From Corticimicrobacter sp040137905 (GTDB lineage: Bacteria > Pseudomonadota > Gammaproteobacteria > Burkholderiales > Burkholderiaceae_B): a stretch of 64,000 nt of DNA. Shown piece by piece: positions 16,073-25,111 of the stretch (position 1 is its first letter; each line of letters begins with the position of its first letter). A program made the translations under genes and the position numbers. Where the stretch lies: contig NZ_JBEFDG010000030.1 of assembly GCF_040137905.1 (NCBI RefSeq), positions 62,001-126,000 on the forward strand, given 5' to 3'. Below the pieces are notes generated by a model that worked only from the letters and a program-made list of their open reading frames with translations, did no database searches and was not told where the DNA came from.

Positions 16073-16710
16073 GCGGGGACGCTCTCTTGTTCGGAGGAGG
16101 CGATCGATGAGCCAGACAGGGGAGTTGGCTGGCCAGGCTTGAGCGGATCCAGCCCGAAGCTGCGCAGCATGCGTGACAGTTCGATCAGCGGCAGGCCGAT
16201 GATCGCAGTCGGATCGCTGCTGTCCATGGCTTCCATCAGGCTGATGCCGAGGCTTTCGGCTTTGGCGCTGCCAGCCGTGTCATAGGGGCGGTCGATGCTC
16301 AGATAGTGCTCGATGCTCGCATCGTCGAGCGTGCGGAAGCGGCAGGTTGTCAGAATGTCGGCCGATTCGGTGCGGCTGCCATCGGTGAGCGCCAAAGCGC
16401 TGTGAAATACGACAGTCTGGCCGGACAGGCGGCGCAACTGGGCAACGGCCTGCGCATGGCCTCCGGGCTTGCCGATGGGGGCTGTGCCCAGCGTGGCAAC
16501 CTGGTCCGAACCGATGACCAGCGCGCCAGGGTGGCGGGCCGCTACGGCCTGCGCCTTGGCGACAGCCAGACGCAGTGCCAGCTCGGCAGGCGCTTCGCCA
16601 GGCGTGGGGGTTTCATCGACATCCGGGGACACGACGGTAAAGGGCACGCGCAGGCGCTCAAGCAGTTCACGACGATAGGGAGAACTGGATGCCAGGATGA
16701 GGGTGGTCAT
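16069..16710 (-). CDS. Maf-family nucleoside triphosphate pyrophosphatase (YceF-like)
   Basis: A 213-residue house-cleaning enzyme; the YceF subgroup hydrolyses 7-methyl-GTP to its monophosphate. ILASSSPYRRELL is the Maf N-terminal motif, followed by DVDETP and the catalytic-region GSDQVA. The open frame extends upstream to 16812, but MTTLILASSSP at 16710 is the conserved beginning. YceF rather than YhdE is favoured by the overall sequence pattern; this is moderate. It is the first gene of a minus-strand pair with the methyltransferase. The yceD-rpmF-plsX genes often beside yceF are absent. Confidence 0.88.
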   Translation of the reverse strand: MTTLILASSSPYRRELLERLRVPFTVVSPDVDETPTPGEAPAELALRLAVAKAQAVAARHPGALVIGSDQVATLGTAPIGKPGGHAQAVAQLRRLSGQTVVFHSALALTDGSRTESADILTTCRFRTLDDASIEHYLSIDRPYDTAGSAKAESLGISLMEAMDSSDPTAIIGLPLIELSRMLRSFGLDPLKPGQPTPLSGSSIASSEQESVPA

Positions 16711-16938
16711 GGACAGAGATAGGGGCGTAAGCCCGTCTGTAGGTAAATGTGTAGTGTATAGGAAACGGATTATTTTAACAGCGGGGATTTCGGGCTGAAA
16801 TGAGTCGAGCAAAGCTTTTGGGGGGGCGAAGTCTCTCTGTCGCTTGGTTGTGTTTTCTGTATTATGAAAAAATAATTGCGTGTTTTTAGGTAATTTTTGC
16901 CGAATGTGCAGTTTTCCAGAAAATATGAGGGTGGTGTT

Positions 16939-17370
16939 ATGGTGTCAGTTAAAGTGAAATCCTACCTGCAGGAAAATGGATGGTGGTTTGATGATTCGAC
17001 GGAAGCATACGAAAGTGCTTTGTTGTCGTTGGGTGTGGATCTTGAATCAGATATGGCTTGTTTTTACTTGCATGCAGAGAGTGGAACGAATTTCAGTGGA
17101 AGGGGGAGTATTTATCAGCTGTGTTGGTTTGTTTTGAATACGGATTATCAATTGAATATTAAGTCGACGCATGAGGGTCTGGGGTTGCCTGTTGAGTATA
17201 TTCCGCTGGATGGTTTTGACGGTGGTGGTGGTTATTTTTATAATAGAAAAACCGGGGAGGTCGTTGAGTTGGAGGTTGGGGAGAGGTTGGTTGGATTTTT
17301 GAATGGAGATTTCTATCCGCAGTGGGCTGATTTCAATTCATTTATTGAATATTTTTTTGAATTGAAATGA
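16939..17370 (+). CDS. SMI1/KNR4 (SUKH)-like immunity-type protein
   Basis: A 143-residue acidic, aromatic-rich protein. The C-terminal block GGYFYNRKTGEVVELEVGERL followed by FNSFIEYFFEL is the pattern of SUKH-superfamily proteins, which often neutralise nuclease toxins of contact-dependent or polymorphic systems. I place the start at 16939 (GAGGG 8 bases before); the frame runs 14 codons higher. Base composition is lower in GC than the neighbours (28 of 60 bases from 16981 are G or C). No toxin gene is adjacent. Likely acquired by transfer; partner unknown. Confidence 0.55.
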   Translation: MVSVKVKSYLQENGWWFDDSTEAYESALLSLGVDLESDMACFYLHAESGTNFSGRGSIYQLCWFVLNTDYQLNIKSTHEGLGLPVEYIPLDGFDGGGGYFYNRKTGEVVELEVGERLVGFLNGDFYPQWADFNSFIEYFFELK

Positions 17371-17388
17371 ATGGGGTCTGCTTGTTAA

Positions 17389-17808
17389 TTAATGCGCGGA
17401 AGGGTTGTAGAGTCCCTGCTGGGGGAGGGCCAATCCCTCCAGGGTTGCAGTCACAGTGATAGGCTTCGGAACAATAAATGTCAGCCACATGCCGGTATCC
17501 CGACCAAAGCCGCTCAGGATGATGTCATTGTCGGATGTGATTTCGCATATGGTTTCAAGGGTGTCATGTGTCTCATTGCGCAGCCATTGCTTGTTGATGT
17601 GATCGTAGATTCTGGATTCTATTTGGCTTTTTGATGTTGCCTGCAGCAAGAATACGTTGAAGTGTTGATGTTTCCCATCCTGCGTGGAGAAGGCTCCTCC
17701 ATCCACGGCGATGGTTATTTTCATCCCGTCAGGTGATATCTGCATTGTTGTGACAGCGTTATCAGCCAGAGTCAGTTGATTGAACTGGGATTCTGTAATC
17801 GTACGCAT
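17389..17808 (-). CDS. Hypothetical protein (possible immunity-type protein)
   Basis: A 139-residue soluble protein starting MRTITESQFNQLTLAD. I do not recognise it. Beta-rich alternation and a late block DNDIILSGFGRDTGMWLTFIV resemble small immunity-type proteins, but that is only a stylistic likeness. It lies 6 bases after the HIT gene on the same strand and converges on the SUKH-like gene, their stops 18 bases apart. It is less GC-rich than the core genes. Confidence 0.6.
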   Translation of the reverse strand: MRTITESQFNQLTLADNAVTTMQISPDGMKITIAVDGGAFSTQDGKHQHFNVFLLQATSKSQIESRIYDHINKQWLRNETHDTLETICEITSDNDIILSGFGRDTGMWLTFIVPKPITVTATLEGLALPQQGLYNPSAH

Positions 17809-17814
17809 GATTGG

Positions 17815-18306
17815 TCAGGGATGCTCTGTGTGCCCGGAACGTATGAGCGTGTCATGTTTGCGGATATGCTGCGCCAGCTTCGCTAGTTCGGCGTCGTCGG
17901 CACGAGCACAATCATGTGATGAGATGTAGCCTTCGTATTGTTCGAAATACTTTTTCATGTCGGAGTTCCTTTGCCGCCAGCTTCCTTTGGTGCCATGCAT
18001 GGGGAACAGCTTCACATGGGCATGATCGACCCCAAAGCCTTCCATCATGCAGCCGGTTCTACCCACGTCATCAAATGCGGCATCCAGCATCTTGGCGACA
18101 TGGCGGGCGGCTTTCATGAGGTCGGCTATTTCCTGATCCTCGAGTTCGAAGATATAGCTTGGGCGGTGCCTCTTGGAGAGAACCACCGAAAATCCCGGTG
18201 TGTTGGGATAGATCGAGAGAATGGCCATGTGAGTGTCATCTTCCCACAGGATATGCGAGGGTGCCTGCCGGTTGGCAATCTGGCAGAAGATACAGTCTGT
18301 TTTCAT
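17815..18306 (-). CDS. HIT-family hydrolase with a variant histidine triad
   Basis: A 163-residue protein with the N-terminal CIFCQI (two cysteines at 5 and 8) typical of HIT/Hint proteins, which hydrolyse nucleotide-linked phosphoramidates or dinucleoside polyphosphates. The triad region reads DHAHVKLFPMHG: H95 and H97 fit the first two histidines of HxHxHxx, but the third is Lys99. H97, the nucleophile position, is kept. The C-terminal third is longer than in Hint. The gene is divergent from benE over 196 bases. Confidence 0.78.
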   Translation of the reverse strand: MKTDCIFCQIANRQAPSHILWEDDTHMAILSIYPNTPGFSVVLSKRHRPSYIFELEDQEIADLMKAARHVAKMLDAAFDDVGRTGCMMEGFGVDHAHVKLFPMHGTKGSWRQRNSDMKKYFEQYEGYISSHDCARADDAELAKLAQHIRKHDTLIRSGHTEHP

Positions 18307-18422
18307 CTTGAGTGACAGTGTCTTGTTTAGGGCATGGAGCAGAGGAGGCTGGATATCTCGCCAATCAGTGATTTTACGATCTGCCCAGCACGGTTTTCAG
18401 GGTAAACGCGCCTGTGCCAGCA

Positions 18423-18452
18423 TGGAAAATCAACCTGCCTTGCCCGTACAAT
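18423..18452 (+). promoter_or_regulatory. Candidate promoter of benE
   Basis: TGGAAA (18423-18428) and TACAAT (18447-18452) are 18 bases apart, 50 bases before the benE ATG. The -10 is good and the -35 is weak. No repressor site is evident in the 196-base gap shared with the divergent HIT gene. Confidence 0.35.
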
Positions 18453-18502
18453 CGTCCGGTCGGCGGATGACGGCATCTGCCCAGCCTGATACATAAAAAC
18501 AA

Positions 18503-19681
18503 ATGCGACTGCTCAAGGATTTTTCGGGATCGGCCCTGGTGGCCGGCTTCGTGACGGTGCTGGTGGGCTACACCAGCTCCGTGGTGGTGGTATTCCAGGC
18601 GGCCCGTGCCAGTGGTGCGGGGCCGGCCGAAGTGGCATCGTGGATGTGGGCGCTGGGCATCGGTTCGGCGCTGACCTGCATTGGCCTGTCGTTGCGCTAT
18701 CGCCAGCCGGTGGTCACGGCCTGGTCCACGCCCGGGGCTGCCTTGCTGGCGACCAGCGCGGCTGGCCTGACGATGCCGGAAGCCACCGGTGTGTTCATCA
18801 TGACGGCCGTGCTGACATTGCTGGTCGGTATCACGGGCTGGTTCGAACGCTTGCTGGCGCGTATTTCGTCGGCCCTGGCGGCGGCCATGCTGGCGGGCAT
18901 CCTGCTGCGGTTCAGCATCAAGGGTTTCCTGGCTCTGGAAAGCCAGTTCGTGCTGGTGCTGTCGATGTTCGCGATCTATCTGGCAGGACGGCGCTGGTGG
19001 CCACGCTATGCCGTGCCGGGTGTGTTGGCATTGGGCATGGGCATGGCGGGGGCACAGGGATTGTTGCATTTCGAAGGCGTGACATTCGCGCTGACCACAC
19101 CCGTGCTGACGGTACCGGAATTCAGCCTGGGCAACCTGATCGGCCTGGCCGTGCCGCTGTTCATCGTCAACATGGCGTCGCAATATGTACCGGGCATCGT
19201 CACCATCCGGGCGTCGGGCTACCCTGCGCCGGTGTCGCAACTGGTGACCTGGACGGCATTGACCACACTGGTACTGGCACCGTTCGGGGGCTTTGCCATT
19301 GTGCTGGCTGCCATCACGGCGGCGCTGTGCATGGGGCCGGACGCGCATGCGTCGCCGGCGCGTCGCTATGTGGCGGCGGTTGCGGCAGGGGGATTCTATC
19401 TGGTGATGGGGCTGTATGGCGGCACGGTGGGCAGCCTGCTGGCTGCCTTTCCTGAGGAACTGGTACTGGCGCTGGCCGGTCTGGCGTTGCTCAATACCAT
19501 CGGCAGCGGTCTGGCGACCGCGATGACGGATGCCCGCCAGCGCGAGGCGGCGCTGGTGACATTCATCCTGACGGCTTCGGGGATTTCGCTGTTCGGTATC
19601 GGTTCGGCCTTCTGGGGCATTACGGCAGGTGTGATAACGCTGCTGGTGCTGGATGCAGGCCGCAGACAGGAGGCGAAATGA
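18503..19681 (+). CDS. benE: BenE-family benzoate/H+ symporter
   Basis: A 392-residue inner-membrane transporter with about 11-12 hydrophobic helices. GFVTVLVGYTSSVVVVFQAA near the N-terminus and GFFLAAITAALCMGPDAH-like sequence near residue 270 (here FAIVLAAITAALCMG) identify the BenE family. BenE was described as a benzoate-proton symporter, but here no benzoate catabolic gene is nearby, so the substrate is uncertain. The final four bases overlap the thermonuclease-like gene. Confidence 0.88.
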   Translation: MRLLKDFSGSALVAGFVTVLVGYTSSVVVVFQAARASGAGPAEVASWMWALGIGSALTCIGLSLRYRQPVVTAWSTPGAALLATSAAGLTMPEATGVFIMTAVLTLLVGITGWFERLLARISSALAAAMLAGILLRFSIKGFLALESQFVLVLSMFAIYLAGRRWWPRYAVPGVLALGMGMAGAQGLLHFEGVTFALTTPVLTVPEFSLGNLIGLAVPLFIVNMASQYVPGIVTIRASGYPAPVSQLVTWTALTTLVLAPFGGFAIVLAAITAALCMGPDAHASPARRYVAAVAAGGFYLVMGLYGGTVGSLLAAFPEELVLALAGLALLNTIGSGLATAMTDARQREAALVTFILTASGISLFGIGSAFWGITAGVITLLVLDAGRRQEAK

Positions 19682-20307
19682 GGTCGCCCCGCACCTGGCG
19701 GTTGCTGATCAGTGCCGCGCTGGCCGTGCTGGCATGGTGGTCGCTGCAGTCACAAAATGTGCCTGAGCCAGCAAGACAGCCTGCCGTAGAAAACCAGACC
19801 ACGCGGCGCGAAGGCCATATTCCGGCAGCGGATACCTATATGCTGCATGGCGAAATCGTGAATGTCGCGGATGGCGATACCGTAACATTGCGTGCAGGTA
19901 CGGCGCGACACCGTGTCCGTCTGGCCAGTATCGATGCGCCCGAGACCGGCAGCGATGGTCGTCCGGGCCAGCCGCATGGCCGGGCGGCGGCGGATGCGCT
20001 GCGCAGTCTGGTGCAGGGACGCACGCTGGACCTGAGGTGTTACGAGACTGACCAATATGGTCGCGACGTATGCGATCTGCTGGAGGACAATGCGGGTCGG
20101 CAGACCTACAACGCCCGCATGGTCGAAGCGGGCTGGGCCTGGGCTAACATGCAGGGCCGGGGACGTCACCTGCGCGATGACAGCCTGCGCACGGTCGAGC
20201 GCCAGGCACAACAGGCGCGACGCGGCCTGTGGGCCGATGCTGACCCCGTGCCGCCCTGGCAGTGGCGCTATGACTGCTGGCAACAGCAGCGTTGCGGTTC
20301 GCGTTGA
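19678..20307 (+). CDS. Thermonuclease-like (SNase fold) secreted or membrane-anchored protein
   Basis: A 209-residue protein with an N-terminal hydrophobic segment (about 8-22) after RSPRTWR, then a staphylococcal-nuclease-like domain. VNVADGDTVTL and VRLASIDAPETG give the calcium-binding acids and the first catalytic Arg; the RGLWAD near 182 is the typical family end. YETDQYGRDVCDLL takes the place of the usual DRYGRxLG segment. It probably degrades nucleic acid outside the cytoplasm. Its ATG overlaps the benE stop. Confidence 0.85.
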   Translation: MRSPRTWRLLISAALAVLAWWSLQSQNVPEPARQPAVENQTTRREGHIPAADTYMLHGEIVNVADGDTVTLRAGTARHRVRLASIDAPETGSDGRPGQPHGRAAADALRSLVQGRTLDLRCYETDQYGRDVCDLLEDNAGRQTYNARMVEAGWAWANMQGRGRHLRDDSLRTVERQAQQARRGLWADADPVPPWQWRYDCWQQQRCGSR

Positions 20308-20344
20308 AACAGGACACAGCATGTGCTCAGGAGAGAGTCGGCCT

Positions 20345-22633
20345 ATGTGCCAGCAACCCTATCTTCAGACCGGAACGGTGCGATCGGCCGCAAGGCGCTC
20401 AGGTCGTTTTGGCCTGCTGCGCTGCTGTGCCGGACTGATGGCAGTGCTGGCGCTGTCGGCCTGCCAGCCTCGGCAGGCCATCAACAGCCCTTATGCGGAA
20501 GGCGCAGAGGCGGAAAATACCTTCTACACGGCATTTGCCTCGCGCTCGCCCAAGTACCTGGATCCGGCCAGCTCTTATTCGGGCGACGAAACACCCTATA
20601 CCTATAATATCTACGAGGCCCCGTTCGCCTACCATTATCTCAAGCGGCCCTATGAACTGATACCGCGTACGGCACAGGCGCTGGTCGAGCCGCAATACCT
20701 GGATGCAGAAGGGCAGCCATTGCCGGCCGACGCGCCGGGCGAATCGGTGGTCGAAAGCGTCTACGATATCCACATCAAGCCGGGCATCCTGTTCCAGCCG
20801 CATCCGGCCTTTGCCCGCACGGCAGATGGGGGGTACGCCTACTGGCCCTTGCCACCCGACGGGCTGGTCGGGCGGTATCAGATTCCGGATTTTCCCGAGA
20901 CCGGTACGCGTGAACTGACGGCAGAGGACTATGTCTATGCCATCCGCCGCCTGGCCAGCCCGCGCACGGTGTCGCCGGTGTTTACGACCATGGCGGATTA
21001 CATTGTCGGCATGCGCGAGTATGGCGAGCAGCTCAAGGCGGCCGATCAGGCACTGCGCAAGGATGTGCCGCCCGGCACGCGTGACCTGCCCTGGCTGGAT
21101 TTGCGCCAGTATGCGTTCGAGGGCGTTCAGGCGCTGGATGCGCATACCCTGCGAATCCGCATCAAGGGCAAATATCCGCAGTTCAAGTACTGGCTGGCCA
21201 TGAGCTTCTTCGCGCCGATGGCGTGGGAGGCCGACCGTTTCTACCAGCAGCCGGGCATGGCCGAGCACAATCTGTCGCTCAATACCTGGCCGGTCGGCAC
21301 GGGCCCCTACATGATGGCCGAGTCGCGCCAGAACCAGCGCCATGTCATGGTGCGCAATCCCAACTATCGCGGCGAGCCTTACCCCTGCGAAGGCGAGCCG
21401 GGGGATGCCGAGGCGGGCTTGCTGCGCGATTGTGGACAGCCCACGCCTTTCATCGACCGGCTGGTCTTCAGCATCGAGAAGGAAGGCATTCCGTTGATGG
21501 GCAAGTTCATGCAGGGCTATTACGATGTCCCGCAGGCCGAGCGTGGCGAGTATGGCATTGCCATGCTGGTGGCGGCAGAGGATGATGCCGACAAGGCACG
21601 GCGCTATCGCGAGCACGCCATCCAGTTGCCGACCACGGTCGAGACGTCGATCTGGTATATGGGATTCAACTGGCTGGACCCGGTGGTGGGGCAGGGCGAT
21701 ACGCCCGAACGCCAGTTGCGCAACCGCAAGTTGCGGCAGGCCATCAGCATTGCCTTTGACTGGGAAGAATACATCGCGATCTTCGAAAATGGACAGGGCA
21801 TGGTTGCATGCAGTCCGGTGCCGCCCGGCGTGCTGGGATTTGAGCCGTTCGAGGATGGCTGCGACCCCGTGGTCTATGACAAGGTCGATGGCCGTGTGCA
21901 GCGGCGCAGTATCGAGGCGGCTCGCCAGTTGATGGTCGAGGCCGGCTATCCGGGCGGGCGTGATGCCGAGACCGGTACACCGCTGGTGCTGCATTACGAT
22001 GCGATGGGCGGCATGACCGGTGCCAGTCCGGTATTCGACTGGATGCGCCGCAGGATGGCCTTGCTCGGTATCCAGTTCGATATCCGTGCCACGGATTACG
22101 GTCGCTTCCAGGACAAGATGCGGCGTGGCGCGGCCCAGATGTTTCTGTGGGGCTGGCATGCCGACTATCCCGATGCCGAGAATTTCCTGTTCCTGCTCTA
22201 TGGACCCAATGCCAAGGTCGGCAACGGCGGCGAGAACGCGGCCAACTACAGCAATCCCGAATATGACGCCATGTTCGAGCAACTGCGCTTCCTGGATGAT
22301 GGCCCTGAAAAGGAAGCGCTGATCCATCGCATGAGTGCGCTGGTACAGCGCGATGCCCCCTGGATGTTCGGCTATTTCCCCAAGTCGGCGGGTGCCTATC
22401 AGCAATGGGTCAGCAATGCCAAGCCGACACAGATGGTGCGCAATACCCTGCAGTACTATCGTGTCGATCCGACCTTGCGCACCGAGCGCATTGCTGCCTG
22501 GAACCCGCCCGTATTCTGGCCGCTGTGGCTGCTGCTGGCCGGTGTCCTGTTGCTGGTCTGGCCCGCCTGGCGCATCATCCGCCGACGTGAGCGGGCCACG
22601 GCACATGCGACTGCAGACGGAGAACGTCGATGA
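20345..22633 (+). CDS. ABC transporter substrate-binding lipoprotein (SBP_bac_5 family), with C-terminal membrane helix
   Basis: A 762-residue peptide/nickel-type binding protein. A long basic N-region is followed by a hydrophobic stretch ending in the lipobox LSAC (Cys40), so it should be a lipoprotein. The family core runs to about 715 (FYTAFASRSPKYLDP, TWPVGTGPYMM). Unusually, residues about 724-742 form a clear transmembrane helix followed by the basic RIIRRRER tail, suggesting a second anchor. I chose the ATG at 20345, which has AGGAGAG 9 bases upstream; another ATG lies at 20321. The stop overlaps the permease start by 4 bases. Confidence 0.88.
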   Translation: MCQQPYLQTGTVRSAARRSGRFGLLRCCAGLMAVLALSACQPRQAINSPYAEGAEAENTFYTAFASRSPKYLDPASSYSGDETPYTYNIYEAPFAYHYLKRPYELIPRTAQALVEPQYLDAEGQPLPADAPGESVVESVYDIHIKPGILFQPHPAFARTADGGYAYWPLPPDGLVGRYQIPDFPETGTRELTAEDYVYAIRRLASPRTVSPVFTTMADYIVGMREYGEQLKAADQALRKDVPPGTRDLPWLDLRQYAFEGVQALDAHTLRIRIKGKYPQFKYWLAMSFFAPMAWEADRFYQQPGMAEHNLSLNTWPVGTGPYMMAESRQNQRHVMVRNPNYRGEPYPCEGEPGDAEAGLLRDCGQPTPFIDRLVFSIEKEGIPLMGKFMQGYYDVPQAERGEYGIAMLVAAEDDADKARRYREHAIQLPTTVETSIWYMGFNWLDPVVGQGDTPERQLRNRKLRQAISIAFDWEEYIAIFENGQGMVACSPVPPGVLGFEPFEDGCDPVVYDKVDGRVQRRSIEAARQLMVEAGYPGGRDAETGTPLVLHYDAMGGMTGASPVFDWMRRRMALLGIQFDIRATDYGRFQDKMRRGAAQMFLWGWHADYPDAENFLFLLYGPNAKVGNGGENAANYSNPEYDAMFEQLRFLDDGPEKEALIHRMSALVQRDAPWMFGYFPKSAGAYQQWVSNAKPTQMVRNTLQYYRVDPTLRTERIAAWNPPVFWPLWLLLAGVLLLVWPAWRIIRRRERATAHATADGERR

Positions 22634-23607
22634 GTATCTACATTCTTCGCCGCTTGTTGTATGGCATCCTGATCCTGGTGGGCGTCAACCTGTTCACTTT
22701 CATCCTGTTTTTCGCGGTCAACACACCTGATGACATGGCCCGTCTTTCCATCGGCGGGCAGCGCGTCAGCCAGGAGGCCATCGAGCAGTGGAAAGTCGAG
22801 CATGGCTATGACAAACCGTTGTTCTACAACAGCGAGGCACCGGGCATGGACAGCCTGCGGCAGACGATTTTCTACGAACGCTCGCTGCCATTGCTGACAC
22901 TCGATTTCGGCATGTCCGACAGTGGCAGGGATATCGGACTGGAGATTCGCGAGCGGATCGGCCCGAGCCTGGCGCTGGCCTTGCCCAGCTTTTTCCTGGG
23001 CCTGCTGGCCAGCGTGGCGTTCGCGATGCTGCTGGTGTATTTCAAGTCCACGGCGCTGGATTTCTGGGGGGTGGTGCTGTGCGTGATCCTGCTGTCGATC
23101 TCCAGCCTGTTCTATATCATTGCCGGGCAATGGCTGTTTGCCAAGGTGCTGCGGCTGGTGCCGTATTCGGGCTTTGCCGATGGCGTGGGTATGCTGCGCT
23201 TTTTGGTCCTGCCGGTACTGGTGGCGATTATCTCCAGGCTGGGGCCAGAGGCGCGGTTCTACCGTACGCTGTTCCTCGAGGAAATGGGCAAGGATTATGT
23301 GCGCACGGCACGTGCCAAGGGCCTGAGCGAAAGCTGGGTGCTGTGGCGTCACGTACTGCGCAACGCCGCCTTGCCGATCCTGACGGGCACGGTGGCCGCC
23401 ATTCCGTTGCTGTTCATGGGCAGCCTGATTTCCGAGTCTTTCTTCGGCATTCCAGGTCTGGGCAGCTATACCATCGACGCCATCAATGCGCAGGATTTTT
23501 CGATCGTGCGGGCCATGGTGTTCCTCGGTTCGATGCTCTATATCGTCGGCCTGATCCTGTCCGATATTTCGTACACGCTGGTCGATCCCCGCGTGCGTTT
23601 CAGCTGA
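22630..23607 (+). CDS. ABC transporter permease, OppB/DppB type
   Basis: A 325-residue inner-membrane permease with a first helix at about 9-29, the conserved periplasmic loop and five further helices. The EAA-like cytoplasmic loop is KDYVRTARAKGLSESWVLWRHVLRNAALP (about 223-251), which contacts the ATPase. FFGIPGLGSYTIDAI is the family's C-terminal signature. It pairs with the next permease for a peptide or similar substrate. Confidence 0.92.
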   Translation: MSIYILRRLLYGILILVGVNLFTFILFFAVNTPDDMARLSIGGQRVSQEAIEQWKVEHGYDKPLFYNSEAPGMDSLRQTIFYERSLPLLTLDFGMSDSGRDIGLEIRERIGPSLALALPSFFLGLLASVAFAMLLVYFKSTALDFWGVVLCVILLSISSLFYIIAGQWLFAKVLRLVPYSGFADGVGMLRFLVLPVLVAIISRLGPEARFYRTLFLEEMGKDYVRTARAKGLSESWVLWRHVLRNAALPILTGTVAAIPLLFMGSLISESFFGIPGLGSYTIDAINAQDFSIVRAMVFLGSMLYIVGLILSDISYTLVDPRVRFS

Positions 23608-23626
23608 TACGGAGGGATACCGAGCC

Positions 23627-25111
23627 ATGCCCAAGATCGTGATCCTCTGGACGGATGCGGCCTTTTTTCTGCTGGTACTGATGGCGCTGCTCTATGCCTG
23701 GCGGGCATCCCGCCACAGCGGTAGCCGCCAGAACTGGCGCAAGGTGCTGCAGGATCGCACCGCCATGTGCGCCGCCGTTGTGCTGGCGCTGTTCGTGCTG
23801 GTGGCGCTGCTCGATTCCATGCACTACCGGCCACGCCTGCCGCCGGCACCGGGGCAACCGGCCACGGCAGCACCAGCCTATGCGCCGCAGGTCCGTTCGG
23901 TACTGGATGCGCTGCTCGATACGACACTGCTGGCCAAATCCGAGAAAAGCTATTCGGTGCCGCTGGCTACGCACCTGTTCACCAAGGAAACCATGCTGGC
24001 TGCCGACGGTACGGCCTATCGCGACTTTCCTCGGCTGATTTATGCCGGCGTCCATCTGGATGATCCCGAGGCCGACTGGCATGGCGACGTGACCGGGCGG
24101 TTGCTGAAAGGGGCACTGGCAGGCGTTGTCGCGGCCTTGCTGGCAGGTGCCGCCGTGGGCAGTCTGTTGGCTCGTCGACAGGGCTGGCAGTCGCTGCTGA
24201 GCGGGCGTAGCGCTGTACCCTGGCGTGCGATGTGGCTGACGTTCCTGGTGATCTGCCTGGTGGTGGGCATGCTGGCTAGCCTGGCAGGCGGTTATCACGT
24301 ATTCGGGACCGATCGCACGGGCAACGATGTGCTCTGGCAGGCACTCAAGAGCATCCGCACGGCCTTGGTGATCGGGACGCTGACGACGCTGGCCATGCTG
24401 CCGCCTGCATTGATATTCGGTATTTCGGCCGGCTATTTCAAGGGCTGGGTCGATGACCTGATCCAGTATATCTATACGACGCTGACCTCGATTCCCGGTG
24501 TCTTGCTGATCGCGGCCTGCGTGCTGATGATGCAGGTCTATATCGATACGCATCCCGAGATGTTCCCGACTTCGGCTGCCCGTGCCGATCTGCGTCTGTT
24601 TCTGCTGTGCCTGATCCTTGGGCTGACGGGCTGGGCCGGGCTGTGCCGCCTGTTGCGGGCCGAAGTGCTCAAGCTGCGAGAGCTGGAGTATATCCAGGCG
24701 GCAAGGGCGTTCGGTGTATCGCATCTGCGGATCATGTTGCGCCATTTACTGCCCAACGTGATGCATATCGTGCTGATTACCATGGTGCTGGAGTTTTCCG
24801 GTCTGGTGCTGTACGAGGCCGTGCTTTCGTACCTGGGCATCGGTGTGGATCCCGGTATGAATTCCTTTGGTTCGATGATCGATATGGCGCGGCTGGAAAT
24901 GTCACGCGATCCCATGGTCTGGTGGAACCTGACGACAGCATTTTTCTTCATGCTGGTACTGGTGCTGGCCGCCAACCTGTTCGCCGATGCCGTGCGCGAG
25001 GCTTTTGATCCGCATGGACGTCGATATCGGGTACGGCGTCGGCTTTCGTCACCGGCTGGCGGCACTGCACCCACCGTGCCCGGCGCGGCAGGCAGGGAGG
25101 GGAACGCATGA
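23627..25111 (+). CDS. ABC transporter permease, OppC/DppC type, with enlarged N-terminal region
   Basis: A 494-residue permease. The core is typical: GTDRTGNDVLWQALKSIRTAL near 228, the EAA loop REWEYIQAARAFGVSHLRIMLRHLLPN-like (here LRELEYIQAARAFGVSH), and SYLGIGVDPG. Usual OppC proteins are about 300 residues. The extra 180 are N-terminal: two helices (about 5-25 and 43-65), a long segment (66-155) predicted outside, then two more helices. The loop may contact the doubly anchored binding protein. The stop overlaps the ATPase start by 4 bases. Confidence 0.9.
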   Translation: MPKIVILWTDAAFFLLVLMALLYAWRASRHSGSRQNWRKVLQDRTAMCAAVVLALFVLVALLDSMHYRPRLPPAPGQPATAAPAYAPQVRSVLDALLDTTLLAKSEKSYSVPLATHLFTKETMLAADGTAYRDFPRLIYAGVHLDDPEADWHGDVTGRLLKGALAGVVAALLAGAAVGSLLARRQGWQSLLSGRSAVPWRAMWLTFLVICLVVGMLASLAGGYHVFGTDRTGNDVLWQALKSIRTALVIGTLTTLAMLPPALIFGISAGYFKGWVDDLIQYIYTTLTSIPGVLLIAACVLMMQVYIDTHPEMFPTSAARADLRLFLLCLILGLTGWAGLCRLLRAEVLKLRELEYIQAARAFGVSHLRIMLRHLLPNVMHIVLITMVLEFSGLVLYEAVLSYLGIGVDPGMNSFGSMIDMARLEMSRDPMVWWNLTTAFFFMLVLVLAANLFADAVREAFDPHGRRYRVRRRLSSPAGGTAPTVPGAAGREGNA

